Below, one piece after another: positions 35,313-49,300 of a stretch of DNA of 64,000 nt (its first letter is position 1; each line of letters begins with the position of its first letter). The notes under the pieces are model-generated. The model worked only from the letters and a program-made list of their open reading frames with translations. It made no database searches and was not told the origin of the DNA. The stretch lies in the NCBI RefSeq assembly GCF_958450345.1, contig NC_088780.1, forward strand, positions 25,393,167-25,457,166. The letters run 5' to 3'. Both the position numbers and the translations under genes were made by a program. The DNA is from Calliphora vicina. Its lineage: Eukaryota > Arthropoda > Insecta > Diptera > Calliphoridae.

Positions 35313-37396
35313 AATATCTAGATAGGTAACTGAGAGTCAAAAACCTAATTCATGAGAATATATTTTGTTTTTGTATCACCCATATGTGTAAAAAGAGAGT
35401 AATTTTTTCCTCTCTCCTTCCGTTCTATGCGTTTATTCTATGTACCCAAATTTTATGTCTGACACAACAACAAAATACATTGATTTATACGTATTTTGTT
35501 GCTGCATGACTTAAGTTTTTTGTCTCTCAATAACGCTTCTGTGTATATTTTATTCTATGCTCACAAAAATTTTAAATTTTCTTCCTGTGGAAAGTCAAAT
35601 TAATTCCGTATTTTGTTTCTTCAGAAAAAGTAAAACGTAATTGTTATTCACTTACCTATTATCCTGTTTGACAATATTTTTTGCTGTCTTGGGCAGTTTT
35701 CAACAGGGGCCTGTTTTACTGGACAATGTTTCGGCAGGTTATTAATCTAAATCAGAGAATGAACGACATATGTATTTGATATTTTGAGGCAGCAAATGTT
35801 TTCGATATAGCCTGACGAATTATGTTGTTGGCGATTTGTGGATGAAATTAAAAAATGGCATTGTGCCACACATCAAATATATGTATATCTTTGCGGTTAT
35901 GCAGTTTTATTGTATTTAATGTTAGACATTAAGTCTTAATTGTACTGCAAATATATTATATGTAGGTAAATTTGAATTAAACATTATTATAATTATTTTT
36001 TATGCATATATTTTTTATTACATATTACTTTTTTATTATTAATATATATCTATACATATTTTTTTATTTTCTCATTTTTAATTTAATTTATAACGCAATT
36101 ATAAATTGCATTCTTTTTGTAATTAATCAAAATTCTGTAATTAAATATTAAACAATACAAATCACTATAGATTAATAAAAGTGTGTTTTTGGGGTTATTT
36201 TTGTTTTAATTTCTTGTGTTAACATTTAAATGTTACAACTATATAGCTACATAGAGAATTATAGAGAATAATGGGAAATCAATAATTAATAATGAAAATT
36301 AAAAACATTGTATGTATATTATAAATTATAGTGAAAAATATAAACCATATTAATTAATTTACAACATTAAATATTAAACCAGGAGAACAAAAGTGATAGA
36401 GAGAGGAAGATAGAAGGGGAAAACAGTGAACTAAACTTAGCGTACGTAATTTTATTCAATTATAAATTGAGCTTTTGAAATAATTATTTGTTTTTTGTAA
36501 CGACGTTTTGTTATTTCAACATTATAAATTTCTTCACTTAAAGCCAGCAATATTTAAAACGCATATAGGCTGAAATGCGTTAAAGTTTAATTTGTTAAAT
36601 GTATTGTGTGTATGTTATTTTAAAACTTACAGTTTTAAGTTTACTCTAAATTATTAATAAAACAAAGAAAAAATTCAATGGTTTATGTGGTGGCATTTAA
36701 AATTAAAAAGTATTAATTAAATTTTTAATCAATTGTTTACACTACTACTTAATAAAAAATATTTACATTTGTTTGTTTCTTTTTTTTTAATATTATTATA
36801 CGTACGTAATTGAAAAGCCTGATGAAATGACTATTTGTTTTAAGTTGAGGCTTTCCAACATTTTTTACAGCAGAAAAATCTTAATATTACATTTTTTACA
36901 CATGTTTGTAATTCAATCATTATGGTATTTGTTTAACACAAATGCTATTAATATGTATTACATGTTATTATTAAAAAGTATAATTGATTAATAAAAATAT
37001 AAATAAATCCAGTTTTAAAATAATTTATTTTATATTTTCAGTTATTTATAAAGTGGTTTTGATTTGCTTTATTTACTTCATGTAATATTGTTTGTTGTTG
37101 GGTTTGAAGAAGTGCTATTGTTGTAAAATATGTATTTAGTTTAGATTTTTTTTTCAACATTATTTTAAAAATTAAATTTGTAATTTAATAAACATAACAA
37201 AGTTTAAATATAACTGCTTGCTACATACATACATATATATTATATATGAAATAGTTGTTGTTTTTAAAGTATAAATAAAGGATCTTTGTTTCTCACAAAA
37301 ATAGAAAATCAAACCTTACAAACACATAAGACTTAGAATATATTGTGATATTAAAAAAAAGTGAACTATAATAAAAACGTTTCGAATCGTTTCTTT
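35313..37396. other. Spacer and probable nsl1 3' UTR
   Basis: Positions 35330-35560 hold palindromic repeat pieces related to 3475-3632. The rest is AT-rich. The sequence just below 37397 should be nsl1 3' UTR. Several minus-strand AATAAA-like hexamers occur, and I cannot choose one. Confidence 0.4.
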
Positions 37397-40300
37397 TTAT
37401 ACTTTCTTACGCAAACGTTCTTCGGTTTCTCCTCGCCATTCGGGATCATTGGGATCATCATCTTGAAATGGCTCCTCTTCGGATGTTTCTCCTTCACTGT
37501 CCCGATGTTTACGTTGCTGTCTGCCAACATAGGCACCGTACTGATCACCGTAAATATCGTCATCATACAAAGCACCACTAGCAGTGACATGCCCCACGAC
37601 GACACTATCGGCCGTCAGGTGATCATCGTTTGGCGCCAAATGATGTTTCGGATAATCATCTTCATACTCTTCATCATACAACAGCATATCGCCATTTTCG
37701 TGCGACAACGTTACATTGCTGTCGTCCGCTGAGATTGGTCTTTGATTTTTGGAATTGGAACTTTTTATACGTCGACTACCACTTGCAGTTGTTATTGCAT
37801 CACCACACAATGTTGAGGACCTTGAGGTACGTTTTGAAGTGCTGCCACTTATAGTACGCGGATATTTATTGGACAGTATTCCTCCTAAACCGAACAAGCT
37901 GCTACTACTACCGCCACCACCACCAGGAAGATAACAATCATCAAATCGTTTGCTGTCTTCGCCGTGATCACTGGGCATAGCGCGCATTAATTCCTCAAAT
38001 TGTTCGTCAGTCAGGGGGAATGTTAGTGGTTCGAAGGGGGGTACAAGCTGTAATTAAAAGGGATGTTATTAAAATATTTGTAAGTTATTTAAGTAAATCG
38101 GTAATTCGTCATGGAGATTTGAGACAAAGTTTACAAATAATGACATACAAAATTTTCAAAAATCCTTTGTTATAAATATTTCTGAAATCTGTTAATGCAG
38201 TTAAGGGTATATGTTCGCATTTTTCATATGCGACCCCATAAAGTATATAAGCTAAAAAAAAAACAAGGAAGAGTGCTATATACGGCTGTGCCGAATCTTA
38301 TATACCCTTCACCAAATTATACCTTGAAATTTTAAATATTTTTAGGTAAACAAAATTGAATTTAATTTTTTGGAAAAATTTTTTTTTTCGATTATTTAAA
38401 ATTTTAAAATTTTTAAAATTTTTTTTTTTTAAATTTTAAATTTTTTTTTAAATTTTAAATTTTTTTTTAAATTTTAAAAATTTTTAAAAAAAAAAAAAAA
38501 TTCGGGTTAAACTTTTTTTTTTCCGATTTTGACCCATTGTAGGTCCAACTTACTATGGGTCTTATATACGTTGCAAATGTCTTTGAAATATCTATCATTA
38601 GATATCCATATTGTCTATATTAATAACTTAGTAATCCAGATATAGGTCAAAAATCGAGGTTGTCCTGGTTTTTTCCTCATATCTCAGCCATTTTAAATAG
38701 GAATAGGAAACTTCTCGATAGAATGTCTGACAAAATTATTCAAGATTTGGATCCCGAAGATATCTGGGGTCTTCAGAAAATTGATTTCAACAGACAGACA
38801 GAAATGGCTTAATGACTCCGCTATCTATAAGGATCAAGAATATATATACTTTATAGGGTCGGAAAATTATATTGTGGAAATTACAAACGGAATGACAAAC
38901 TTATATATACCCTTCTCATGAAGGTGAAGGGTATAAAACAACGAATAAAATGATTGTTGTGAATGTGCGAAAAACGGTGACGTGAATTATCTCTTACAGG
39001 GAAAATCGACAAACACATGGCTGAGATATAGGCAAAAACCACGACTACCTCGATTTTTGAACTAGTTTTGATATATATCAGGATTACTAAGTCATTTAAA
39101 TTCAATACTAACATATCTTATATAATCCATGCCAGAACGATGTCATAAGAACAAAGGATATCATAGGAATTACTGAAAGTTACTTATATTTCCAACAGTA
39201 ATATTTTTATGTTTTATTATTAAATTAATTTTTTCAAATAATTCATTACAACAAACCGATGGCTTGTGCTGCTGTTGACTTCAGATATTTAATGTGATGG
39301 TTCCAAGCTAGATCATTCTGAAGATGAATAGCTAAGTACTTTATAGAACTGCTTTCAACAATTTCTTTACCATCCACATATAACCTCAGCAATCGAGTTT
39401 TGCTTGCGTTTAAAAACAGTTTGTTTATCCTCACAAATTCAGAAATTAATGCCACGTCACGTTCTATTTGTCTTTTGTCACAGTTTCATGATTGTATGGA
39501 TATAATAATAAAAATTTCGTCTGCATATATAAAAAGTTTTCCAGAAAAATTTAGATTCTTTATGCCATTTATGTATATGGTAAATAATAACGGCCCCAAT
39601 AAACTGCCTTGTGGTACGCCGTGTTCAACATCATCAAATGCACTCCTATGATCATTCATTTGTACAATAAATATATAACATATAGATTTAATTTTGTTTT
39701 TACCCGGAAAAGTTAGGTTTCGAACTCGAACCAATTGCTAAAACAAATTAATAAACCCGAATATTTTTGCATAACGCATAAAAGTTTTTCAACCAATACA
39801 TTCTTTTGAACCAAAAATTAACTGTTGCACAACATTTCGATCTAACATTTTTTTGTAAGATCTACAATACGACATCACATTTACTTTCCTTTGATAATAG
39901 CCCAATATTGTTCAATTGGCCGAAGCTGAGGATAATTCATATATTTTTCTCGACAGAGAAATATCTAATAAGAGGCTGCAAACGTTTCGGCAGTCATCTA
40001 TCTATATATATAAAAATGAAATGGTCCATGTATGTAATGGCATCACGTGAGAACGGCTGAAGCGATTTGGCTGATTTTTTTTTATTCGATTCGAAATTTT
40101 CAGTAGATGGTTTGTAAAGAAAAAAAATTAAAATTTTTTTGTGAGTCCAGTCAACTGTAATAAAAAAGCTCCCTAAAGTATGCTGTACAAATTTAGATAT
40201 TTTATTTGCAAATAAATAAGAACAGGCTGGTTTGAGTGGGTTGGAGAAACTTGAAGAACCAGCATTAGTAAATGCTACCGGGCGAAGCCGGGGCGATCAA

Positions 40301-43300
40301 CTAGTTATTTAATATAAATATCCACAACTGCAAATTGCTCCTCAAACCATTGGCTTTTTACCAAATTTATCCATTTTCGTAAATTTATATTTCGGGTCCG
40401 CATCACCTAGTTGCGCTGCAACATAAAATATTGGTTGTTGTTGTAGCAGCAGTTGTTGCTGAGTTGACAGCCCTTGGCCGAGTGAACTCGGGTCATTCCG
40501 GTGCGTAGAACCGCCTGTCGTGGGAATGTAAAATATTGGTCCCGGTAGCTGCTTGAGGTACATTTTTTCTTAAGTTTCATCAGCCATAATCAGATACTTG
40601 TTGAATTTTGTTAATACTTTGTCGTAAAGTAATGCGGACCCGTTTTATAGCTACACCATTCCAATTTTCACTACGATTTGGATATTTTAAGCATCCACAA
40701 GTATTCTTCTTCCGATACTTACACTGGTTTTGTATTTTTTCGGCGGTCATTGTCGGAGAGACCTTGATTTTGCTTTAATAAAGTGGTATTTTTTCGTAAA
40801 TTCCTGGATTATTTTAATAACATTTTTGCTTTCTCTTTATTTACGATCTGTGCTTATATCGCCATATAACATAATTTACAGTCCTTTTAGGAATCCTATT
40901 CTTTGTTACAATCATTGAAATATGTATAAATTACAACACTTACCTCTTTAGAGTCAGGAGTTGAACTTCGCCTTTCTAATTCTCGATCGCGTTTTGTTGA
41001 AGTTGTGCGTCTCCGTTCATAACGTTTACTACTAAGGCTAGGCAAAGGGCCAACACCCAAAAATGATGCTGCAAGTAATAAAACAAAAAATTATTTCCAC
41101 ATTGTACATTGTATGTTTCATTCAAATGTCATACTTGAGTTATCTCCTGCTTCGGAAATTGTATCTAAAGGATTCATGGGCGTAGCTGGATTCAGAGGTG
41201 ATGGTATACTCTGAAATAAAGAAAAACCCAAATAAAATCAATTAATTTGACTATTAATGCTGGCGTTTAGGTCATGTGTACGTACCTCCAGATCACCCCC
41301 ACCCACACTGGGAGTTTGGGGAGCTGGTGAGCTGGGATCTGGTGTATTTGCACCACTCGATTCAGCACGACTGTCAATACGTCGATTTGCTCGTGAACGT
41401 GTACTCCAGGGAAATTTTAGGTATGTTTGAAATTTACGTCGTTCCTCGGTTAAAGCTCTTTCATGTCTTAAGAACATGGCATCGTCACAGATGTCTTCGT
41501 CCTCCTCAATGCTAACTTTTGAACTGTTTTGTAGTGCTATCTTCTCTTCATCGTCATCCTCCTTTTCAGTTTTTGTTCCCTTATCCTCATCAACTTCTTC
41601 CGTGTTCCTATCTTTGTTAATTTTATCTATCACACTTGGTTCAACTTTAAGTTTTTTCAATTCTGGTTCTTTTGAGTTTTCATCAACATCATCAACATCA
41701 TTTTGAACATAATCATTGCTGCTGTTGGTTTCAGGCTTTTTGTCTTTTTCTTCAATAACTTCAACCTGGTTATTGTTATTTGAGGAGGTAGCGGTAGCCG
41801 CAAAGGAGTTATTTGCTTTTGTATTCTCCTTTGAAGTTTTCAAATTAACATCATCTGCATTCGATATTTCAGACTTTAAATCACATTTTTTGAAATTGTT
41901 ACTTTCTTCTTCACCACCTTCTAGCTTGACAGCAATAGATGATTCATTATGTTTGTTCTCGTTATCTATTGGCTCGGTTTTTATTGAATCTAATAGTTTG
42001 CTATCATCACAAACATAACCGTTTGTTAGAGGTGCACAGTCTAATAATGTTTCCATATCTGATTCTTGATTTTCAGAGCATTTTAATTTGTTAATTACTT
42101 CATTTTCATGATCAATTAAACGCCACCTAATTTAGAAAAAATATTAAATATCAATATTTGAATTGATATAATGTTAATTTATCGATTTATATACTCACTT
42201 TGGAGTTGGGATTTCTTTGTAGGGTAAAATCTCAACACGTGTAGCAGCAGCAACACTGTAGGGTATCACAATATTGTCAATATCGTATGATGTACGATTT
42301 TTACGATCAAGAGATCTGCATAAAAAATGATTGTAAAATTAAAATTAGTTTTAAAAATTGTCTACATCCCAGCAGTTCTATACATGTAGTCAATTTATCC
42401 CTTATAGCCAGTAAATTTCACTACTGACTGACACCAATTTATATATTTTGGGTCATTTGATACGTATGTACTCTTTATAGTGTAGAGAGAAATCAATTGA
42501 CAGTATTTTGCTTTAGTTGGGGAGGGAGCATCCTGACTCAGCCAGTTTCCAACCGATTTTTACAAATATTTTTCTGTTTAAAATGTAAAACTCACATCTA
42601 TCAATCAAAAGAATATATTTATGACGTTGTGATGTTGTAGCTTTAAGAATACTGTTATTTCACAAAAACGAAGTGATCGAGAAAAACTATATAATTGCCA
42701 CATGAAAACCCCTGCATATTTTTTTCGTTCAGTTTTGTATCACTGTGTAATTTACTGTGAAAAAAATTATAAATTATTCGTTTTATTGTTGAAAAAAGTA
42801 CTCAGTGAACTCAGTGAATTGTTTTCATATCATATTTTCTTTTATAAAAACAAAGTTTTAAATTTCGATTATGTATTATTTTTATTTACAAATACTTTTA
42901 AAGTTAATCTTTCTATAAGAGGTAAGTTAAAATCAAAAAATTTAATCAATTTAAGGTAAAAAATGATACGGACAAAACTAAAGCACCCCTTCCTTCATGG
43001 ATATAATATAAAACAAATTTTAATTAATATTTTGTTGCAAATCCTTTGCATTGGATGACAGAAACACATCACTTAGGCATTGAAAATATTAAGTTCTTTA
43101 TCTTGTCTTGCAGGAAAAATCGCGAAAATTTCCTATCCTTATTTCGGCCATTTTCACGTTTTATTTTCATATTAACAATATCCCTCAAGTTCTCAATAGG
43201 ATTGATATTGGGAGGTTGAGGAGTCCAATGTATAACTTGAATTTAATTGCTCAGTAGCCAAGTCTTACAAACTTTGGAGGCGTGCTTATGATCGTTATCC

Positions 43301-46300
43301 TGTTGGAAGCTCCCTATAAGTGGCATCTCTTCACTGGCATAAGGCAACATTACATCTTTCAATATATCACGGTACATAAACCGATCCATAATCCCATCAA
43401 TTTTATGAATTGGCCCAATTCCTTGACCAGAAAAGCAACCCCAGACCATTCCATGTTTAATTGTTCCTTTGCAATACTTAGGATTCAGTCTTTCTCCTTT
43501 TGGACTGTGTACACGCCTTATTATATAGGAGCTTTTTAAGTTGTATTTGGATTCGTTAGAGAACAGTATACTGTCTTCGGACACTCTAGTCGGTGTGCGC
43601 TTTGGCAAACTCCAGTCTAGCTCTCTTGTTCTTAGCTGATATAAAGGGTTTTTTTGCTGGTCGTCAACTGAATAATCCGACTTCTACTGCTCTTCTACGG
43701 ATTGTTCTTTCGCTAACGCATAATCTTAAACTTGTTCATACTTGACTTGCTAATGCTGTAGGATCTTTTTGAATTGCTCTTTTGATCAAGGAATCATAAT
43801 TACCCTTATCGTGGTTGGCGTAAAGAAACAGTTTGCATTTTATCTTTAATCTAGTACGAAACAGTCGTAGGCGTATGATGTTTACGCCAACCACGATAAG
43901 GGGGAATATCGTGTTTTTTTTTGCGGACGTCCTCCAGAATGCACCGTTAGTTAATAAGCGACCAGTCTGCAAAAACTTTGAAATGTGCCTGAAAAAAAAA
44001 CTGATCTGTTAATTGAATATTTTTTACTCAATTCATGTCGTGATCAGCCCATCTTCCAGTCTTTGAAATAACTTTAATTTTAAATTCAATGAAGTACTTT
44101 TTCCATGCCATTGCTTTTTTCATAATAAACTGTATAAAACTTAAATTATACACACTACGCCTTCCTTTATTTTTATCTTCTGGAATTTTTAAATCCATTC
44201 GTTGTCAGCCCCGTTAACTCACAATGCAAATATACAGTAGCGTAGTCAAATTTTTAAACATCTTATAAGAGGGTGCTTTTGTTTTGTCCCTTGCGTTTTG
44301 TGTTTTTATATGATTTATCATTTTAAATTAATTTTCCATAAAATCATCTTTTACTAAATGAATGTTATATGAACATTAACAATATAAAATTATGTTTTGA
44401 AAAAATCTATTGAGGGGGTGCTTTAGTTATGGCCAATACTGTATTTGTTCGATTCACAAGGTCTCAATTTCTTACGAATAATTATTTGAACAATTTGAAA
44501 ATTTCCATTTACGAATAACGAATATTTCAAATAACTTTATGTAGAATAATCGAATGAGAAGAATACAAATAATTGATATAATTAGTCGTTTTATATCGTT
44601 CGGGACATTCATACAGAACTTCTGGGTAATTGCAATGTTGTTATTAATTTTACACTTACCTTTCATACTTGTGGTAATTATTGCCGCTGCTGCCGTGTGT
44701 TGGTGATGCTGGACGACTGCGAACGTTAAAATTTTCTGCTGCTCCTCCCCAATTTTCATGATTAAACATATAGCTTGCATCCCCATTATATAGATTACTA
44801 CTACTGGTATTGAGATGATTATAATGGTGAGAATTTACTGTTGTTGATGATGAAAGTTTACGATGCTTATTACTTTTGCTGTGGTTGTTGGAGATCAATG
44901 ATGAAGGTGTTTGGTTGGGATTGAATTGATCGTAGTTTGTTGGGAGACAATCGCTCGTTTGATGTATGAATTTGTTGTTGGGTGTTGTTGTCGTCGTTGT
45001 TGGTAAAGATGTTGTTGTTGCTATTAAGCTCGTTTTGCTTAAGTATGCTGGCGGTAGTAGAGAGTTCATAGGTTCCTTTAAAATCTCCTCCCTCACTACC
45101 AGGCAGTGCTGTTTCTTCGCACTCTTGGCCGTTCCCTCTACAATTATTGTGAGACAAATGCAGCAAACGACGAACAAATTTTAATGAAATAAAAAAGAAC
45201 CAAAATATTTGCATTGTGTTGTGGTACATAACAGTTATAAGATGTCAATATTTTGGTGATGATTGGGGATTTTCAGGAATCAAGGTTGTTCATAATAAAT
45301 TTTTTAGTGTTTTTATTTTGTTCAGTTGTTTGTATTTTTTCAGTTGCATATTGACAAAATTATAATTAAACAAAAAGTATCGAAGGAACCAATTCGTGGG
45401 GAATCAATGCAATAGATCAACGAATACAGAGACAGAGAGAAGAGAAAAATGAAAAGAAAAAAAAAAGATGCAAAAATTGTTTTTGTTTTATGTTAATATC
45501 AATTATCGAATTTTTCATGTTTACAATAATTTACTGTTGGCCACAAGTGGCGTTGTGGACGTAGTAGTAGTAGACAAAGTTGCTGTACCATTTCCTACAT
45601 CATTTAATGATGTCGATGTTGATATAGATGTGCCCATCATCTGAGTCGTAGCAGCCGTTGTTACCGACGATGATGATGGTGTGACTGCATGTTTTTGATG
45701 GTGTGTCCCCGTTGTTGAGTGGGAACTTTTTCCTCCGGTATATTTTTCATCATTATTAAGTCTATCCTTCTTTTTAATGTAACGTCGTTTTGCTGGAGGA
45801 GCATCGCCATACTTTTTCGATGAAGACGTTGAATGATGCCCGCCGGCAGCAGCAGCAACTGCTTCACGTTCGGCCCTCCAAACATTTTTTGCAATGTTCT
45901 TAGCCTGACAACGCATAACACGTTGCTGCCATTCGGGCTGTTTTGCAATAGCCTCAAAATGCAAGGCATTATTTACATCTAAATAGAAACAACATATTTA
46001 ATTATACGAAATTTAAATATTAAAATATATTTTTTTCTTTTTATTTTAATTATTATTGGAAGGAAAAAAAATGTTCGTGTTTAAAAATTATTTATGTATT
46101 TTTTATGGCCATACACAATTTGAAGTTGCTCAAAAATTTTAAATTCGCTTTATTTGAGTTTTAGTTGTATATACAAATCTTATACAATTTTTACAATATT
46201 TATATCATAGTAATGCTTATGTATCAAAATATTTTCCTTAAAATCCATTATTTTGCACACAGGATATTGAGCAAAAAAAAAAAAACTGTCCTTGAACAAA

Positions 46301-49300
46301 GAATATCTCAAAAATATTGCAAAGCAGGGACGGACAGAATCTATTAAATAATTAGAACTTCCAACCTATATAAAAACAAACCTAAAGCGAATTTCGAAAA
46401 TCTGGAGAACTTTAAATTTTGTATAGTTCTGGACAACATGTATACTAAATATTAACAATATAATTTTAAATATTCTTTATCAACATTTTTTGTTTTGTCC
46501 CAATGTTAATTTTATTTTACAAATAATTGTATGAAACTTAGTAATTAGGCTTCCAAATTACAAATTAAATAAACTGAATTGAATTGAAAAAACTTACTTT
46601 CTCTGAAACTTAAAACTGGATGATAACCAGAATCTAATAACGCTATACGATCGGACATCATCATGGTGTCGGGTAGATCTCGAGGAGCAGTAGGATCTAA
46701 GCGGCCAGTACACAAAGCACAAGGATGTAAAGGCCACTGACAACCACATTTAATGGTGCTATAATAAAATAGTTTTATGTTATGTAGGAAGTAACATTTA
46801 TTTCAAATATTTGATTTACCTTGGCCTCGCTGCCTTTTTCGATATTGTATGGATATTGGTTGTCTGTATAAGTTTTCTTTTACGAAATAACGAAGGTACG
46901 TAGCCACGTGTTCGACATGATCCCATTTGCTCTTCACTATCTTGTTCCGCTGCTGTATTTGTATCTATTTGACCGCCACACGTAACCATTCCTTTAGATC
47001 TTACAATTTCCTGGTGCAGTTCACTGTGTTGGCGTATTTTAATTTCTAAATCGGATATTTGAGAAAGCAGCCACGACCAGCGTGATGCAATGGCCGCACG
47101 ATCACGTGAATAACGCCAAGCGGCACGTTTTGTTCTAAACGAAGCACACAAAAAAAAACAGAGAAATTACAACATGCAATAATTATTTAAACAATTAAAT
47201 TACTCACATAGGCAGCGTTTGTTGTTGGGTATTGTTGTAGGTAACCATTTCGTCAGCTGATTCTCCGCCAGAACTCGATTCAGTTGCATCTGAATCAATG
47301 GCTTTTTGTACCTCAGACATTTCAATTTGTAATAGACCGGCCACCTGTGACAATTCATCGGTTATATTCTCTTCCAGTGTAGCCACCACCACTTCTTCAG
47401 CTTTGCCCTCCCCGAAAGTCGTAGAATTCATTGCGGAGGAGTTTGATGCTGCCGTCGCAGCAGCTTGAGCTTCCAGCAGGGCTTTTTTAGTTTTCTTGTG
47501 GGTAATATTGACTAAACTGGCTGAGGGGGTAGTGCACAATTGCTGTGCATTGGCCACAGACTCAATTTTACGCAACAGCGTTGATATCTGGTTGGCGGGT
47601 ACCAAAGATTCCTGAACATCTTTCCAATCTGAGGCTGGCGGTCGTGCTGCTATAACTTTTAGAAAACACTTACTTGGATCAGGAGGAGCACCAATGGTTT
47701 CATTATGCTGTAAAGGTGCTGTGTTTGTGACACCTTTACTGGCCTGTCGGGCACTCCACTCAAATAATCCAGCTATTTCTTCGCTGGTATGTTTGCACAT
47801 ATAACGAGCTTGAAGTTTTCTCAAACGCCGCATAAGAAAATCTATTTTCCGGTGCATTTGTTGCTGGCGTTTTTCGATTTCTATTTCTCCCTCTTCCATT
47901 TCCTTTGGTTTGACCAATTGTATGGAGGGACTGGTAACAGCGATATGACTTTGAGTATTGGAAGATATACTTCCTGCGCCGCTTCCTGTATTGCCACCCA
48001 ACTCAGTTTCATTTATTTTCATATATACTTCATTGAATAGAACATTCAGGTCACAGACATTGAGATCCGAAGTTGTACCGCCTTCGAAACCTTTTAGCAC
48101 CTTAAAGACTTCTTCGATATCTTGGTCTTCCAGTTCAGCTGTACCACCAACACCTACTCCATCCGCATGCGGCATATTGCCAACCGTGCCCAGTGAATTT
48201 ATCGATGATGTTGTACTTTGTGGGGTAGTTGTAGTAAAGCAATTTGTTTGCTGCTGCTGTTGTAGCTGAAGTGACATATGTGGATGGGACTGCACTTGCT
48301 GAGCTACCGGAGTGGTTGGCGAATGCTGTAATTGTTGTTGTAGCTCATGTAAATCGTCTGATAATGTCTGCTGATGAGTAGGAGTACGTGGTGGGGTGGC
48401 AGCAGCCACAGAATTGTGTGTGGTCTTTTCATTCGAATCTATATCATGATTATTAGGGGGTGGGGAATCAATTGCTGTGCCATCCAATTGACTTAAACGT
48501 TCTGAAAAGGGGAATACATGCAATCATTATAGAAAACTATTTCGGAAAGTGCAATAAGGAATTTAGATCGTATAGGTCCTAGACTAGTCACCATGAGTGG
48601 TAAATGTATATGTATACAAGTTTATCATTCCCTTTTGTAATTTATTCTTGATCGTTACAGGTAGCAGAGTTGATATAGCCTTGTCCGTCTGTCTTTGAAA
48701 TCAACTTTCCGCAAACCCTTGATAAGTCAATACGTCGCAAATAGTCCTGGGGGGTTACTCTCTATTGCGATGCGAAAGGTAAATGCGTTAAGAATACAAT
48801 TTTGTACTCTGTATCGTTTACGCAAACGCTTTCTCAAAAAGAAGCAATACTGGCACCACAAAATAAACAATAGCGAAGAATGACAAAATTAAATGTCAAA
48901 ACTTATAAACATTTTAAACTAATTTTTTGTGAGATGCGAAAACGCAATAAACGGTACCAATTGTACCATTTTTCTTTCGCATCGCAATAGAGAGTAACCC
49001 CCCTGGATTGGTTGCTATTTCAAATCGATACCTATTGTTCACCCACATTTTTTTAAGAAACAACTTTTTTCGCCAACATTTTTTCACCAAAAATGATTTC
49101 GACAGACGGACATGCCTATATTGACTCCGCTATTTATAACTATCCAGAATATCTTTACTTTATGGGGTCGCAAATTATTTATTTAGCTTAAAGTTACTGT
49201 TTTCTGATGAAAAAAATTGGGGTTAAAAACTATTTTTGCCTCTTTTGAACAATTGAAGTCCTAATTTCTATGGAAATGTCTATCATTAGATATCCATATG

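Larger units (their letters stand above)
38048..40943. other. nsl1 intron 10, filled with mobile-element relics
   Basis: Between nsl1 exons 10 and 11. It holds mini-me copy 6 (38255-38940), a further inverted mini-me piece (about 38990-39110: gctgagatatagg, then ggattactaagtcatt), a retrotransposon RT fragment, a Helitron, and a Tc1/mariner-type transposase relic with a SINE-like insertion. Each is listed separately. Confidence 0.8.
42959..44442 (-). mobile_element. Tc1-like (Minos-type) transposon relic
   Basis: The ends share actaaagcacccc in inverted orientation (about 42977-42990 and 44408-44425), with TA just outside (42957-42958 and 44443-44444). A third occurrence of the motif in subterminal position (gagggtgcttttgttttgtccc, about 44270) suggests the inverted/direct repeat arrangement of Minos-like elements. 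It carries one degenerate transposase gene on the minus strand and a nested MITE at 43801-43903. Confidence 0.75.
42316..44659. other. nsl1 intron 6 with a Tc1-like transposon
   Basis: Between the exon ending at 44660 and the PEHE exon starting at 42315. About 1.5 kb is the Tc1-like element (42959-44442). The 42700-42959 open frame on the plus strand is AT-rich and unsupported. Confidence 0.8.

Noticed and set aside
37361..37934. Plus-strand open frames opposite the last nsl1 exon
   Set aside because: They are antisense to a coding exon with consistent splice phase.
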